The notes: generated by a model from the sequence alone, not told the origin. Counted from the stretch's first letter, positions 32,805 to 43,635 are shown. The stretch is 64,000 nucleotides of DNA from Ailurus styani (GCA_002007465.1 LNAC01000336.1:1792608-1856607), one strand, 5' to 3'. Numbers and translations: made by a program.

Positions 32805-33160
32805 ACATGGATGGAACTGGAGGGTATTATGCTGAGCGAAATAAGTCAATCAGAGAAAGACAATTATCATATGATCTCTCTGATATGAGGAACTTGAGGG
32901 GCAGGGTGGGGGGTCGTGGGGGGTAGGGAGGGAAAAATAATGAAACAAGATGGGATGGGGAAGGAGACAAACCATAAGAGACTCCTAATCTCACAAAACA
33001 AACTGAGGGTTACTGGGGGGTGGGAGGGTAGGGATAGGGTGGATGGGTTATGGACATTGGGGAGGGTTTGTGCTTTGGTGAATGCTGTGAAAGATGTAAG
33101 CCTGATGATTCACAGACCTGTACCCCTTGGGCAAAGAATAAAAATAAAATTTAAAACAAA
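32805..33160 (+). mobile_element. Young carnivore L1, sense, ORF2 C-terminus and 3'UTR
   Basis: The first 28 codons after the gap read in frame as the ORF2 C-terminus (visible residues include WMELEGIMLSEISQSEKDN) and end at a TGA at 32886-32888. The 3'UTR follows, with two G-quadruplex-type G-run clusters (32898-32928 and 33015-33039), then 'GATGATTCACAGACCTGTAC', 'CCCTTGGGCAAAGAATAAAA' and an A-rich end. The 3'UTR differs at only a handful of positions from the copy at 63646-64000, so both are recent. ORF2 encodes the endonuclease/reverse transcriptase of L1; whether this copy is full-length is hidden by the gap. The 93-codon frame in the 3'UTR (32916-33197) is not a gene. Confidence 0.95.
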
Positions 33161-33175
33161 AAGAAGTCATTTGAG
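33161..33175. repeat. Right target-site duplication of SINE-L1 block
   Basis: Exact copy of AAGAAGTCATTTGAG found at 31930-31944. Confidence 0.9.
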
Positions 33176-33494
33176 TAAACCCTTGAAGATAGAATAGAAT
33201 TTCACCTGCCACAACAAGCAAGGATTACTTCTCCAGAAACTGGCTGGTGTATTTTGGAACACATGGTCTTTCCATATGGCTAGAGTAGATGAAGCCAAAA
33301 AGGTAGGGTCACTAGATTCCGAAAGGTAGCAAAGCAGGCTAAGGAGCTGGGATGTTTACCCTCAGGAAGAGGGAGGCACTGAATGTCTGTTGAAACCACA
33401 GGTCTGCAGGTTATGCTGACTCACCCATGTGCATCCCCAGTCTAGGGCTCATCACATGAGAAACAGTGAATGAAGGCTCTCCTCATAATAATAG

Positions 33495-33735
33495 CAAACT
33501 TCCTGAGTGCCTGCCATGTGCCCAGGAATTCTCCAAACACATTGTGTATACAATTTTACCATGTCTTCTCATCGCTTCACAGAAAGGTGTTAGTACTATC
33601 TGTTTGCATTTCTTTGAAGTAAGGGAAAGTTAAGTAATTTAAATTCAGAGTTTATAAGGAACAGTCTGGATTGGACTCAGGATGGATGAGCACATGAGTC
33701 TGTATTCTTAACTATTAATAACATTCAAATTTGAT
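33495..33735 (-). mobile_element. MIR SINE, antisense
   Basis: 'AACTTCCTGAGTGCCTGCCA', 'TGTGCCCAGGAATTCTCC', 'TGTTAGTACTATCTGTTTGC', 'GGGAAAGTTAAGTAATTTAA' and 'ATGAGTCTGTATTCTTAACT' run in the reverse order of MIR from tail to head. Confidence 0.75.
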
Positions 33736-34219
33736 ACATGGACTTAACATATGTTAATTGTGAGCATAGATGGATGGTTCTTTTAGAAAGTGTGGTGGGG
33801 TCTTTCCATTCTTTTTTGCCCTTTTGTTTACTTCCCACTCAATTTCTGCAATTATTTAACACCTGACCTTTTGATTTCGTCCAGACCTTATACTAAACTT
33901 TGGGCCTTCTGCTTACAACTTGGGTCATTGACTCTAACGATCTGATGTACAGTCAGTGTTTCGGTCAACAAATATAATATAGGAAGAAATACTTTGGTTA
34001 AGAGAGAGTCTTCTGGTGGCTCTCAAATTGCCCCTCATTGTACCTTTGAAAAAGCTTTGCCAAGCTCATGTCTGTGAGAATATTTAGCAAAATCCAATGT
34101 GTTAGTCATTAACAAGCAAATTCTTTAAAACTAAATGCCAGATGGGCATATTTCTGGTTATTTCCGCTCCTAGGTCTGGGTTGCAGTGAATCCTCAAGCA
34201 AATTCCTCCCTCCAAGACC
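33736..34219. other. Non-coding DNA
   Basis: Nothing recognised on either strand. Confidence 0.4.
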
Positions 34220-34378
34220 AGCACTTCTCAAAGTGTGTCTCCTAAGAGGCTTTTTAAAAAACGCATATTCCTGGAAATCATTGACAACTCCTGAGTCAGC
34301 AAAAGTGGGGCTCAGTCATAAATTCTTAATGAGTTTTCCCAAAAAAATCTCACACACACTAAAATCTGACCACGAATG
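34220..34378 (+). mobile_element. MER5-like hAT-Charlie DNA transposon
   Basis: Begins 'CCAGCACTTCTCAAAGTGTG', a degraded form of the MER5A left terminus, with 'GAGTCAGCAAAAGTGGGGCT' in the middle. The right terminus is worn. Non-autonomous, ancient. Confidence 0.6.
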
Positions 34379-34939
34379 GTGTCTAACATCATGATTCAGT
34401 GTACACATTCATACCAGTATCCTTACCTAAAACTGAAATTTCATGAAATGATACTTACCTTACCATGTGTCACTTACCATTTTATGTTCTATTTCATGAG
34501 GGTTTTTTTTGCATATTTTAAATCACAACTCACACCTTGAAAAACATGGATCTAAATGATGACACTAGGAAGACAAAGTCATTTTGCCATGGTTCCCCTC
34601 CCAGTTCTCCGCTACCTCCATGGGGTGTCTTCCTGGGCCTGTCTTCACCCACACGTCTTGTTTCAGACCATTCCATCTCCACTCCTCTATCAAAATTTAC
34701 TTTCTCTTTTACTCCCCACCTCTAGTTTCATACAGTCCTTTATACTAATGTAAGTTAGTTTGATCAGATGATCTGAGCAAAATGTTACTGCTATCTATTA
34801 ACATTTGCATTTAAATCCAGAGAAATATTTACATATTAATCTAGAAACTAGATAACTATTATTTTAGGAAGGATGTTATGTTCCAATCCTCCCATACACA
34901 CAGCACAACCTACAAACAGGATCTTTTGTGCCTGGTATG
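34379..34939. other. Non-coding DNA
   Basis: Unique text. Two overlapping plus frames of 62-65 codons (34537-34753) are alternative frames of the same pyrimidine-rich DNA and have no domain. Confidence 0.4.
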
Positions 34940-35120
34940 GAAGGACCTTATTTGACTTTTCACTCTGCCCTACTTATCCCACACCCTAGCTTGGGCAAGT
35001 CCCTAATCTCCTATCAGTCTAGGTTCTTCATCTGTATGGTAGGAAGATAATAAAGACCTGACACTGCTGCTTTGAAGATTAAATAAGATGCATATGATCG
35101 TGGAAGCACAGACTGCACTC
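34940..35120 (+). mobile_element. MIR SINE, sense
   Basis: 'CTTGGGCAAGTCCCTAATCT', 'TAGGTTCTTCATCTGTATGG', 'TAGGAAGATAATAAAGACCT' and 'GAAGATTAAATAAGATGCAT' follow the MIR CORE and tail. Confidence 0.75.
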
Positions 35121-36419
35121 CGTAGTAATTGACCTCCCTTTCCCACTGTTCCCATCCCCTCTCTTCCTGTGTCCTCTCATATGCCCTTGTCCTCCTTTGG
35201 CTGTCTTTTGCTGCCCCATCCCTCCAGCATGCATATTTAGTTTGTCAAGACATATCTGATTTGTCTCTTGTCTTGTATGTTACTCCCAACGTCCCTCCCC
35301 TACTGCCTTCCTATGCCTCCCGAGCCATGCGGTACTCCATTCATTCTCATCCTGATTGGAAAGGGCATGGATCCATACTTTCATTCTCCAGGATTACCTC
35401 TGTGCTATTGAAAAAAGTCTGACAACATAATTCATAGTAAAATGTGAATGACAATAAGTTACTAACTTCCTAGGGACCATTGCTTTTTCTTAAGGAACTA
35501 CTTATCTAGGGACATAAAGGACTGGCTGATCCCTCAATGGCAGATTTTTAGGCAACAGCAGGTCAGTGGGGGAACATTAAGAAAGAGGACCAGAGAGAAG
35601 CTTAATAGTTGCCCCTCAACAATCTAGCCCAGCCTGGCTGGTTCTGGCTCCTTTATAGTTTCTTATATTAATAAGCCACCTTCATGAGGATCAACTGAGA
35701 AGGAGGGGAACAAAATGCTATCATCTTCTCCTTTATCTGCTATTCTTGTGGTCAAGAGCCTTTTGGTCCATGACAGTTTAGCAAGGATTCCAGTGCATGA
35801 AACACATTTAAAGAAGAACAGCCAGGCTAGCCTTGCTTAGATGCACATCAGTCCAGGCAGCTACCTGCCTTTTGAGGTACTGTTGACTGCTTTCCCTCAT
35901 CAAGAAATAGCTCTACCACCATTTGCCAGACCCAGAGCTTCACATCCTGAACACAGCAGAGGCTCTTTGGTGAGTGCTTCTGGGAAGCAATAGAGGATAA
36001 AGAGGAACATGTAATAGGTGCCAGAGTTAGGTTTGTGGCTTATTCATTCCATCCATCTTCAAATATTTACTGACCAACTACTGTATAACTGTGGTTAGTA
36101 GGAAGAAAGAGAAAAGGAAAAAACAGTGACTGAAAGAAGAAACAGGAACTGCAATTCTAGAATGTAAGGAGGGAAACAAAATTCATTTGTGTAGACCAGC
36201 CCTACAACCCTGGAGGAAGATGACTTATTACAGATGTGACTTTGCCAGCTTTACTACAAACATCTTGACTATGTGTATATTCTTGGAATGAGAAATAAAG
36301 ACTCGAGCTAATAATAAATCAGTTTCATCCATGTTTTTAGCCCAAGCTGACTTCTTTCCAAATAGGCAGTAAATTCTCTGAATTTCATGACTCAAGATTT
36401 GAGATCACTCACTGGGCTG
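35121..36419. other. Non-coding DNA
   Basis: Unique. The 97-codon plus frame at 35129-35422 lies in pyrimidine-rich DNA and has no recognisable domain. 36035-36090 weakly resembles antisense L2 ('TTATTCATTCCATCCATC' then 'AAATATTTACTGACCAACTA'). Confidence 0.4.
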
Positions 36420-36569
36420 TAGTAGGCAGTTCTGAAACCTTCCATCACTGTGATGGTGCCCCTGCTGGTGTTGGAGCATGCTCCAGGGTGACTGCAGCTG
36501 CCTGCTGAGACTTCCAGATAGATCCATCCCAATAGATATAGACATATACTGCTTAAAGACTAGATGAAA

Positions 36570-36775
36570 GAGAGGAGGAGAAGACCATTCAAAGATGAAG
36601 GCAAAAATTGGAGTGATATAGCTATAATCCAAGGAATACCTGGAGCCACTAGGAGCCGGAAAAGGCAAGGAAGGATTCTGCCCTACTCCCACCCCAGAGC
36701 CTCTGGAAGGAAAGCAACCCTGTTAACAACTGAATATTGGACTTATGGTCTCCAGAACTGTGTAGAGAAGGGTAA
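36570..36775 (+). mobile_element. MLT1-like MaLR LTR fragment, sense
   Basis: 'AATTGGAGTGATATAGCTAT', 'CTAGGAGCCGGAAAAGGCAA', 'GGAAGGATTCTGCCCTACTC', 'CTCTGGAAGGAAAGCAACCC', 'TGGTCTCCAGAACTGTGTAG' are the boxes of an MLT1-type LTR 3' half, complementary to those seen at 24265-24655. Confidence 0.65.
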
Positions 36776-37052
36776 ACAAGTGGGAAGCAGCTAGCATATC
36801 CCTCTGGAACATCTGGAGATACTTCTAGTATAGTTTGGAATGGTACTGCTACTCACCCCTCTCAACAGCCCTAGACATAACAGTCTTCTAGACTCAAAGA
36901 ATTCAGTTGTTTCCCATATAGAGTGTCCAACAAAGAATTTTAAAACTAGACTTCTGCCACTGTGGGACTTTTATTAAAATAGGAACAAAAGTAACAACAT
37001 TGGCAAAAATTGATCTTCCTAAAAAACCATCCTTGCTAAAGAGGATCTTCTT
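36776..37052. other. Non-coding DNA
   Basis: Nothing recognised. Confidence 0.4.
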
Positions 37053-37883
37053 TTAGAGGCAAAGTAGGTACTCAATAGGAACTGAAGCTACCACTCTCTT
37101 TTGTTTAAGTCCAAGCCACTGAGATACCCTAAATCTTGGCCCCATATGTTCCTCAAACAGAAGACACAATTCTCCTATTTGACAAAAATACATTTCTAAA
37201 GAAAATTTGGGAAAGTAAAAGAGACCATACCACATGCACAAAGGAAGACTTTCTGGCTGAGTGAAGATACACACCCTATGATACAGAGCAGAAGACAGTG
37301 CTTTTGGTGATGTGTGGGACATGGAACCCTTGGCACCTGCTAGTTGGGCCTGATAGAAGACACACATTCACAGGGAGGCAAGGAAGGAGGAGGTCTTGGA
37401 CACAGTTGCTAGGAGACAGACACTGATCCAGTTTGTTTCAGGGGAACTTGCTGACTTTTCCCTTTTCCCTTGACACAAATCCACTATAATAAACAAGTCA
37501 TCATTTGTCTTAGTCACCAGTCTCTTCTGGGGCCAGAAGCATGAATGTCTTTGTCCTCCATCAAAATGGCTCATCTTTTCTCTAGTGAGAAAGGCCCCTA
37601 ACCCTGCATCCTCTTCTGGGTTGGAGTTTCCCAGGGTCCTCTTTTTTGGAACTAAGTTTGTGTCCTGCCTCCTCAATGGGACTTGAACCTTAGGTCCTAC
37701 ACTCCTGCCACCCCTTTTGCTTCCTCTGCCATCTAGGTAGATATAGTACCTCTGGGAAGCTGTACTGTCTCCTCTGCACATGCTCTGGGCCTTGGGCTCT
37801 AAGTCCTCAAAAGACAAACTCTCTGAGTCAAGGGACTCTTCAGCAACATCACCATGAGCTTGTCTCTGTATTTCTCCCCCCAG
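37053..37883 (-). other. Unusually open minus-strand frame with one internal TGA; no homology recognised
   Basis: One minus-strand frame runs from a TAA at 37884-37886 to a stop at 37053-37055 with only a single TGA between (37368-37370): 171 codons before it, 104 after. The first in-frame ATG is at 37781, giving 137 residues to the TGA. The predicted peptide is mixed and mostly polar before the TGA and more hydrophobic after, with no motif I recognise, no signal peptide and no clear splice pattern. It overlaps no recognised repeat. It is probably chance in a slightly GC-richer region, or a decayed retrocopy of something I cannot name. Confidence 0.25.
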
Positions 37884-40251
37884 TTAGAGCTTTGACCCTC
37901 TACCGAGGTAGTCTTTAAACATGATTTCCCTAGATCTTACCTTTCCAGCATTCTTGGTGGTACAGAGCATTCCTCAGCACCTGGATCCTCTAGACTCTCA
38001 ATTCACCATTTTGAGTTTGGGAACTTCCAAGATCACTGGCTCTCAGAATGTCTCTTTATTTGTGTTTTCAAGCAGTAGACTCCCATTGACGGTTTATGTG
38101 TACAACTGCTCTGGTTTGTCTTCAGTGTTACAGAAGGAGGCCTGAAGTGCCCTGCCCTCCAACAAGTAATTCTAAGCCTTTTCCAGAATTCAGTTCATAG
38201 CCCTGATTCAGTTGTTTTAGAAATGATCCCTCCTCTTGTTTCTCCATCCACATCTGGATGTCCACTCTTTTTATGACTCACATCTGTAGGTGCTCTTGGA
38301 CAGTAAAGTCATAAAGAAATGACTAGTCTTCACCTACCTAATTGTAAAGTATCCTCAGAGAAAGGACTGTAAACAGTTGAGGGAAGATGTTCTTCACAGA
38401 GAACAGAGTGTGATGAAATGGACAATCTCTTGTCCGATAACTGCCTCCATTAAAAAGCCGAAGTGACAGGCATGAGTTTCCCAGGATTTAGAATGTTGGA
38501 AGATAAGTGGCCAACCCACAGGGACACTCTAGACCTGAGCTCTCTGGGTTAGTGTTCAACAGAAAGGGAAGCAATTCAGATTGAATGAGCATTAAGGTGG
38601 TATATATCGTGGTGAAGTAGAGAGATAGGTAGCAGAGAATGGCAGGCAAATGATTTAGTGGGGTCCATAAGTGGGTCTAGTATGGTGAAAGGGTGTGAGG
38701 TCAGGCGAGGACATCCCTCCCTTTCCTCATATCTACCATGATCCTGAAAGAATGAGATTTTGGGACCTAGTTCTCACTCTAATCTCTTTAGACAAAGTGC
38801 AGGCTATACTTATTCTTCAATAATGTTACTTTCTACCTTGAATTCATGGGACTCTGTGTTCCTTACACATTATTCTTTTAAAGAAGGTAAAAGCATTTTC
38901 TATCATTTATTTTTTTAAAAACTCAAAAAGAATGGCTTCGTGTTTATGATCTTCCACATATTTCCCAGTCAATAGCCCTCTGCTGAGGACAGGTACAAAA
39001 TCTCTGACCTTAGATGAGTGTACACTTTATCAGATAGAATTCTCCTCCTTGAGACCAGAGCTGAGTTGTAGCATCTGATGAAAAGTTTTCAGAGGTTCAG
39101 ACTTGCTCTAAGAATCTTTCCTAAGAATGAAGATTGGCCCAGAGACATGAGATATGGAAAGGGGAATGATGAACTGTTGTGGTGTGATTCATTCCCCTAG
39201 ACATATCCTACACCCTTGTAATAATCTATTCCAAGGACAGAAAATCATAATATTTTAGATTTTACCCTGGAGTTCTCTACCACCCCCAGACAGACTTATT
39301 TATAATTTGGATAAAACAATGTGCCCTGCTCACCCTGTTCTCCTGAAAGGAAAATGTTCTCATGTTTCTTGAGTGGGGCCATCTCAGATATCTGCTTATG
39401 TAAACATTACTGATTTGGTAAAGTGGGAAGAGGAATAAGGAAAATATGAGTCCATCCACACAGGGCATTGGATTCAGGGTTCCCTTACTTTATTTCTGCC
39501 TATTTTTTCTACAAATGGGTTCATCTGTAGGGAGTACAGAAAAAAAAAAAGAATTTCCTCAGAGACATAAAAGGCATACATTAGTTAAAATGACCCAAGA
39601 ATTTGAGCTTGGGGCACTGTGGCTGTATAGGAGATAGAAATTTGTCTCCAACTTTTGCAGGGCACTGCTCCTTCTAGCAGAAATGAACCCTGGACACTGA
39701 ACCAGTATGCTCCAGCCTAGAGACTTAGGTCTCAACATCTATGTCACAGAGCCCATGGATGGTCACAAATGACTCTCAAGGGTGAAGGAGGGGACAGAAA
39801 GTAGAATGTGAACTTCCAGCCCTTCCCCACCACCCAGATATCCTGGACCACTAAATCCCTCCACCCTTCTCTGGGTCTTTTAATCTTCCAAATCCAAATT
39901 TATAGCATGTAGCATATATGTGTTGTTCCTGTATGTACACACACACACACATACACACACCACACACTTCTCTATTTATTCCCAAAATCTAGGTATGAAT
40001 CAAGTCTAGTTTTACCCCTTAGCATTCTTAGATTTGACAGCATCAACTTCAAGTTTGAAGTTTTCCCAAGAATTTTTGTAATTCCCAGGGCTTTATACTT
40101 TCAGGATTTCCTCTGTCTTCCACTCCAGCATTCCAGCATAATCCAGTTTTGCATTATCAACCCAAACATAGAACTCAGCTCCTCTCTTCAAGTTTGTGCA
40201 AATAAATCCACTTTCACCAAAAAAAGTGAGTGAACAACATAACAGTTAATT
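37884..40251. other. Non-coding DNA
   Basis: Mostly unique. A short CA-rich microsatellite lies at 39937-39966. Frames of 63-74 codons (37921-38145, 39277-39637) have no domain. 'TTTATTTTTTTAAAAACTC' near 38907 is A/T-rich only. Confidence 0.4.
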
Positions 40252-40263
40252 AAGCTACCTTAA
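40252..40263. repeat. Left target-site duplication of SINE
   Basis: AAGCTACCTTAA recurs exactly at 40473-40484. Confidence 0.9.
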
Positions 40264-40472
40264 TGGGGCTCCTGGGTGGCTCAGTGGGTTAAAGCCCCTG
40301 CCTTCCGGCTCAGGTCATGATCTCAGGGTCCTGGGATCAAGGCTCACATGGAGCTCCCTGCTCAGCAGGGAGCCTGCTTCCTCCTCTCTCTCTGCCTGCC
40401 TCTCTGCCTACTTGTGATCTCTCTCTCTCTCTGTCAAATAAATAAATAAAATCTTTTAAAAAATTAAAAAAA
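40264..40472 (+). mobile_element. CAN-SINE (SINEC), young, sense
   Basis: Head 'TGGGGCTCCTGGGTGGCTCA', 'TCCGGCTCAGGTCATGATCT', 'CTCCCTGCTCAGCAGGGAGC', 'CTGCCTGCCTCTCTGCCTAC', 'TTGTGATCTCTCTCTCTCTC' and an AAATAAATAAATAAAATC tail with further A-rich sequence. The target-site duplication is perfect. Confidence 0.97.
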
Positions 40473-40484
40473 AAGCTACCTTAA

Positions 40485-40854
40485 GAGTGACAAAGTCGAA
40501 GGGAGGTACTAGCACACTTCATGGAAAATAATGTAATAATATTGATAATATAGTAATATAAATTTAATAATAGTTGTCTATTTAAGTCTCTTTGGGGCTG
40601 CTTTATTCACAAGGCATCTCAAAACTCATGCTCATGCAATGCCCCACTTGTTGGTCCCTGTCTCCCAAGTCCCCACCCTCCAACATAATTTCACCCATAA
40701 TTATAGAGTAATTTAGCTTCCCCAAGTGCCTCCCTCAACCTGCCCACCTAAATCCACCTGGATTTTAGTCTTGGTAAGATCTTTTCTTTAAGAGTAGTTA
40801 GAATTCTAAAAATTAATACATTTGCTTTTTTTGAATTACATTTGTGGTTACTTA
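40485..40854. other. Non-coding DNA
   Basis: Nothing recognised. A short ATAATATTGATAATATAG stretch occurs near 40530. Confidence 0.4.
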
Positions 40855-41181
40855 CCTGTAAAGAGTTTTCTGATTTTTACCTTGTACTTCTTAAGTTTTC
40901 ACCAAAATTCCTATAGATCTCTCAATAACTCTTAAAAATAATTAATGAGGTTTTAACACACACACACACACACACACGGATACACACACATTTAGATACA
41001 TAGATGGAGGAGTCTCANCCTGTAAAGAGTTTTCTGATTTTTACCTTGTACTTCTTAAGTTTTCACCAAAATTCCTATAGATCTCTCAATAACTCTTAAA
41101 AATAATTAATGAGGTTTTAACACACACACACACACACACACGGATACACACACATTTAGATACATAGATGGAGGAGTCTCA
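40855..41181. repeat. Exact 163-bp direct duplication joined by one N
   Basis: 40855-41017 and 41019-41181 are identical as read, including a CA microsatellite of the same length, and are joined by a single N at 41018. A single-base gap between two copies of the same end is typical of contig ends that overlap but were not merged. I would treat the second copy as probable assembly duplication, not biology. Confidence 0.95.
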
Positions 41182-41845
41182 GATATATCTTCCCATGTTC
41201 AGACAGCAGGCATACTGCAGAGTTTTAATACTAATGGCTTAATTCATAAGAGTATAAACTATACACATCAAGCACTGTATAATTTCTTTACTTTAATTTC
41301 TTCAATTCTCTTCACTTCTAGTGAATCAGCATTGGTCATGGGCACCCAAACTAGTTTTTGCAGGATGAAGATTCATGCAGTTATATGAAGAAGATACTTA
41401 AAAAGAAGGGTTATAAGAGAAACTAGCGCATTAGAGAGAGAAAAAAAAAAACTTAACAAACAGCAATAATAATGTGGTTTGGTAACTGTTACAGGAAAAA
41501 AAAGAAAAAGAAAAACAAATGAAACAGAATAGAGTTCAGAAATTAATGTAAATACCTATAGGAATCTTGTCCTTGATGCAGAGATGCTTCAAATAATTGG
41601 GGGATAGTTTGTAGTCAATATATTTGGTTGAGACAAATGGGAAGCTTTGGAAAAATGATAGAATGATAGGAAATGGGGAACTAAGGTGTTTTATTTAGGA
41701 ACCCAGGGCACTGACCTTACCTCCCCCTACCCAGGTAATAATATAGGCCTGCTGACATTGAGCTTATCCAGAGTGCTTTTATATGTTTTTATGTTTTATA
41801 TTTATATTTTATATTTCTATATATTTTCATAAATAGAAATGCCTA

Positions 41846-41848
<3 letters not shown>
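41182..41848. other. Non-coding DNA
   Basis: Unique, with A-rich runs at 41440-41452 and 41498-41520 and an AT-rich run at 41780-41825. Confidence 0.4.

Positions 41849-41877
<29 letters not shown>
41849..41877. repeat. (GT)n microsatellite
   Basis: About 29 bp of uninterrupted GT units. Confidence 0.9.
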
Positions 41878-41880
<3 letters not shown>

Positions 41881-42329
41881 GTGTATTTTCCTGGAGGGAT
41901 CATAAAGCAGCAAGTCATAAAGGGCTGTGGCGTGGCAGTCTCTAAGTATTCCAGATCGAACAGGCCATGCTGATATGAGGAATAAATCACCCATAGCACC
42001 TTGGCATCATTCAAGACTCTGAAGGCCAAGTGAAATCTTGTGTGCTACACTATGCCTTCTCCTGGCCTGGGCAGCCACCTTTCTTCTGAAAGTATTGTGT
42101 GTGCCTCTTTGTTTATGTACTAATTTCTTCCCATTAATGTGGATCCACCTGACAAGCTGTAGAATCCATCTCTAGAAAATTATAGTTCTCTGTGTAGTTC
42201 TCTACTTTATGTCTTCCATAAGTTAAGTATACATAAAATCAAAGATTTAAATATAAAGACAGAATATGATAAAAAAAAGTATCAGACATTTTTTCTTAAT
42301 AATATCGGAAGTGGAAATCTTTTACAAGC
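41878..42329. other. Non-coding DNA
   Basis: Nothing recognised. Frames overlapping the GT repeat are artefacts. Confidence 0.4.
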
Positions 42330-42790
42330 ATGTCTCAAAAGCCATTGGTGAAAACAGCAGACTAGGAGGAACCTGAGCTCACCTCCCACGGAAACGTCAA
42401 GACAACAGCTGCCAAGATCAGAGGAATAGAACTTCCATACGTAAAAACATAGAGAAGCCACAGTGGGAAGGACAGAAGGGGCAGAGATGTGGTTGGGAAC
42501 CAAATCCTAGCACAGTGACCCACAGATGGGAGAGAGATCACAGGCACAGAGATCCTTCCCCTGAGGAGCAAGGAGATCATCAAGCCCAACACTGAGCACC
42601 CCCTGCCCTGGGGACCTACATCTGGAAATTGAGCTCCCATAAAGTCTAGGCTTTGAAAATCAGCAGGGCTTAACTCTGGGAGAGCCAGTGGACTACAGGA
42701 AACTGAAACTCCACTCTTGAAGGAGCAGCAAGCAATATCACTCAGTTTGAGACACAGCAGGAAGCATCAGTTTGAAAAGCTCCTGGAAAA
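42330..42790 (+). mobile_element. L1 5'UTR fragment, sense
   Basis: 'ACTAGGAGGAACCTGAGCTC', 'ACCTCCCACGGAAACGTCAA', 'GGGGCAGAGATGTGGTTGGG', 'AATCAGCAGGGCTTAACTCT', 'AACTGAAACTCCACTCTTGA' and 'CATCAGTTTGAAAAGCTCCT' follow the order of an L1M-type 5'UTR. No ORF1 follows: an MLT1-like LTR begins right after. It would once have been the L1 promoter; it is too worn to predict activity. The 92-codon minus frame here is a shadow. Confidence 0.6.
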
Positions 42791-42792
42791 AT

Positions 42793-43170
42793 AATGGCAT
42801 CCTAAAGATGTCCACATTCTAATCCCCCAAACCTGTGAGTATGTTTCCTTACAGGGCAAAGAGATTTTGCAGAAGTGATTAAGTTGAGGATCTTGACATA
42901 AAACGATTATCCTACATTATTTGTGTGGGCCTAATGTACTCACAAGAGTCCTTGTAAGTTAAAGAGGTAGGCAGGAGTTTCCGAGTCAGAGAAGGAGATG
43001 TGATGACAGAGGCAAAGGTCAGAATGATGAGGGCATGAACCAGGGAATGCCTTTAAAAGCTAGAAAAGGCAAAGGAATAGATTCTTCCCTATGCTGTCCA
43101 AAAGGCATGCAACCTGCCTGATTCTTTTTAGACTTCTGACATCCAGACTATAAGAAAATAAATATGAAAA
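42793..43170 (+). mobile_element. MLT1-like MaLR LTR, sense
   Basis: 'CTAAAGATGTCCACATTCTA', 'ATCCCCCAAACCTGTGAGTA', 'GCAGAAGTGATTAAGTTGAG', 'GGATCTTGACATAAAACGAT', 'CACAAGAGTCCTTGTAAGTT', 'GAGAAGGAGATGTGATGACA', 'AAGCTAGAAAAGGCAAAGGA' and 'GACTTCTGACATCCAGACTA' plus 'AGAAAATAAAT' give the full order of an MLT1-type LTR. It is a solo LTR with no internal region. Confidence 0.75.
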
Positions 43171-43199
43171 GGAATGGTGCCATTTATCTTGTCCTCCTT

Positions 43200-43635
43200 T
43201 GCCTGGTTGGCTGAATACTTGTGGGAGCCAGTTGTGATACTATCTACCTTGCCAGCACTGCTTGCCCTGCTCTAGCTTTCCTCTGCATACCCACCTGCCC
43301 AACCTGCCTACTTCAGGGGGGTTCCCCTCCAACCCCAGCTCTCCTCCCTGCCACACCCAGAGGGCTGACTTGGTCAGGACTAGCATCCTCCCAAAGAAAC
43401 TACCATCCCACCACACCTGTGAGTGACCCTTCGGAGCAACTCCTGCCCAGGGGAGGGGTGGGCAGCCCTGCCCATCAGCATGCACACGGCAGTTATGCTG
43501 AGCCTCTCAGCCAGCTGTGCTGAGAGCTAACCCCACATACCATCATCAAGTCATCAGCAGCTATAGCCAGGCTGCTCAGCCAGCCATGCTGGGGGCCAGC
43601 ACTGCTTTCTCTCATCTCTATCTTTGACTTGTCAC
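43200..43635. repeat. GC-rich fragment with internal imperfect duplication
   Basis: Local GC is far above the window average. Two similar blocks about 70 bp apart (43508-43537 and 43575-43604) share CAGCCAGC..TGCTG..GCCAGC/GCTAAC. The texture resembles a GC-rich LTR or a 5'UTR from a retroelement, but I cannot name it. Frames of 100 (plus) and 81 (minus) codons overlap here because stops are rare in GC-rich DNA. Confidence 0.45.

Noticed and set aside
31954..32849. Three long open frames (273-293 codons) around position 32,400
   Set aside because: They are produced by translating the run of Ns; only the flanking SINE and L1 codons are real sequence.
32916..33197. Frames sharing WTLGRVCALVNAVKDVSLMI (also at 63584-63769)
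   Set aside because: They lie in the L1 3'UTR, downstream of the ORF2 stop, and recur only because the L1 copies are nearly identical.
40855..41181. A genuine local tandem duplication
   Set aside because: The single N and the identical microsatellite length make an assembly artefact much more likely.
43221..43523. 100-codon Pro/Ala/Cys-rich frame
   Set aside because: GC-rich DNA has few stops; there is an equally open frame on the other strand and no recognisable motif.
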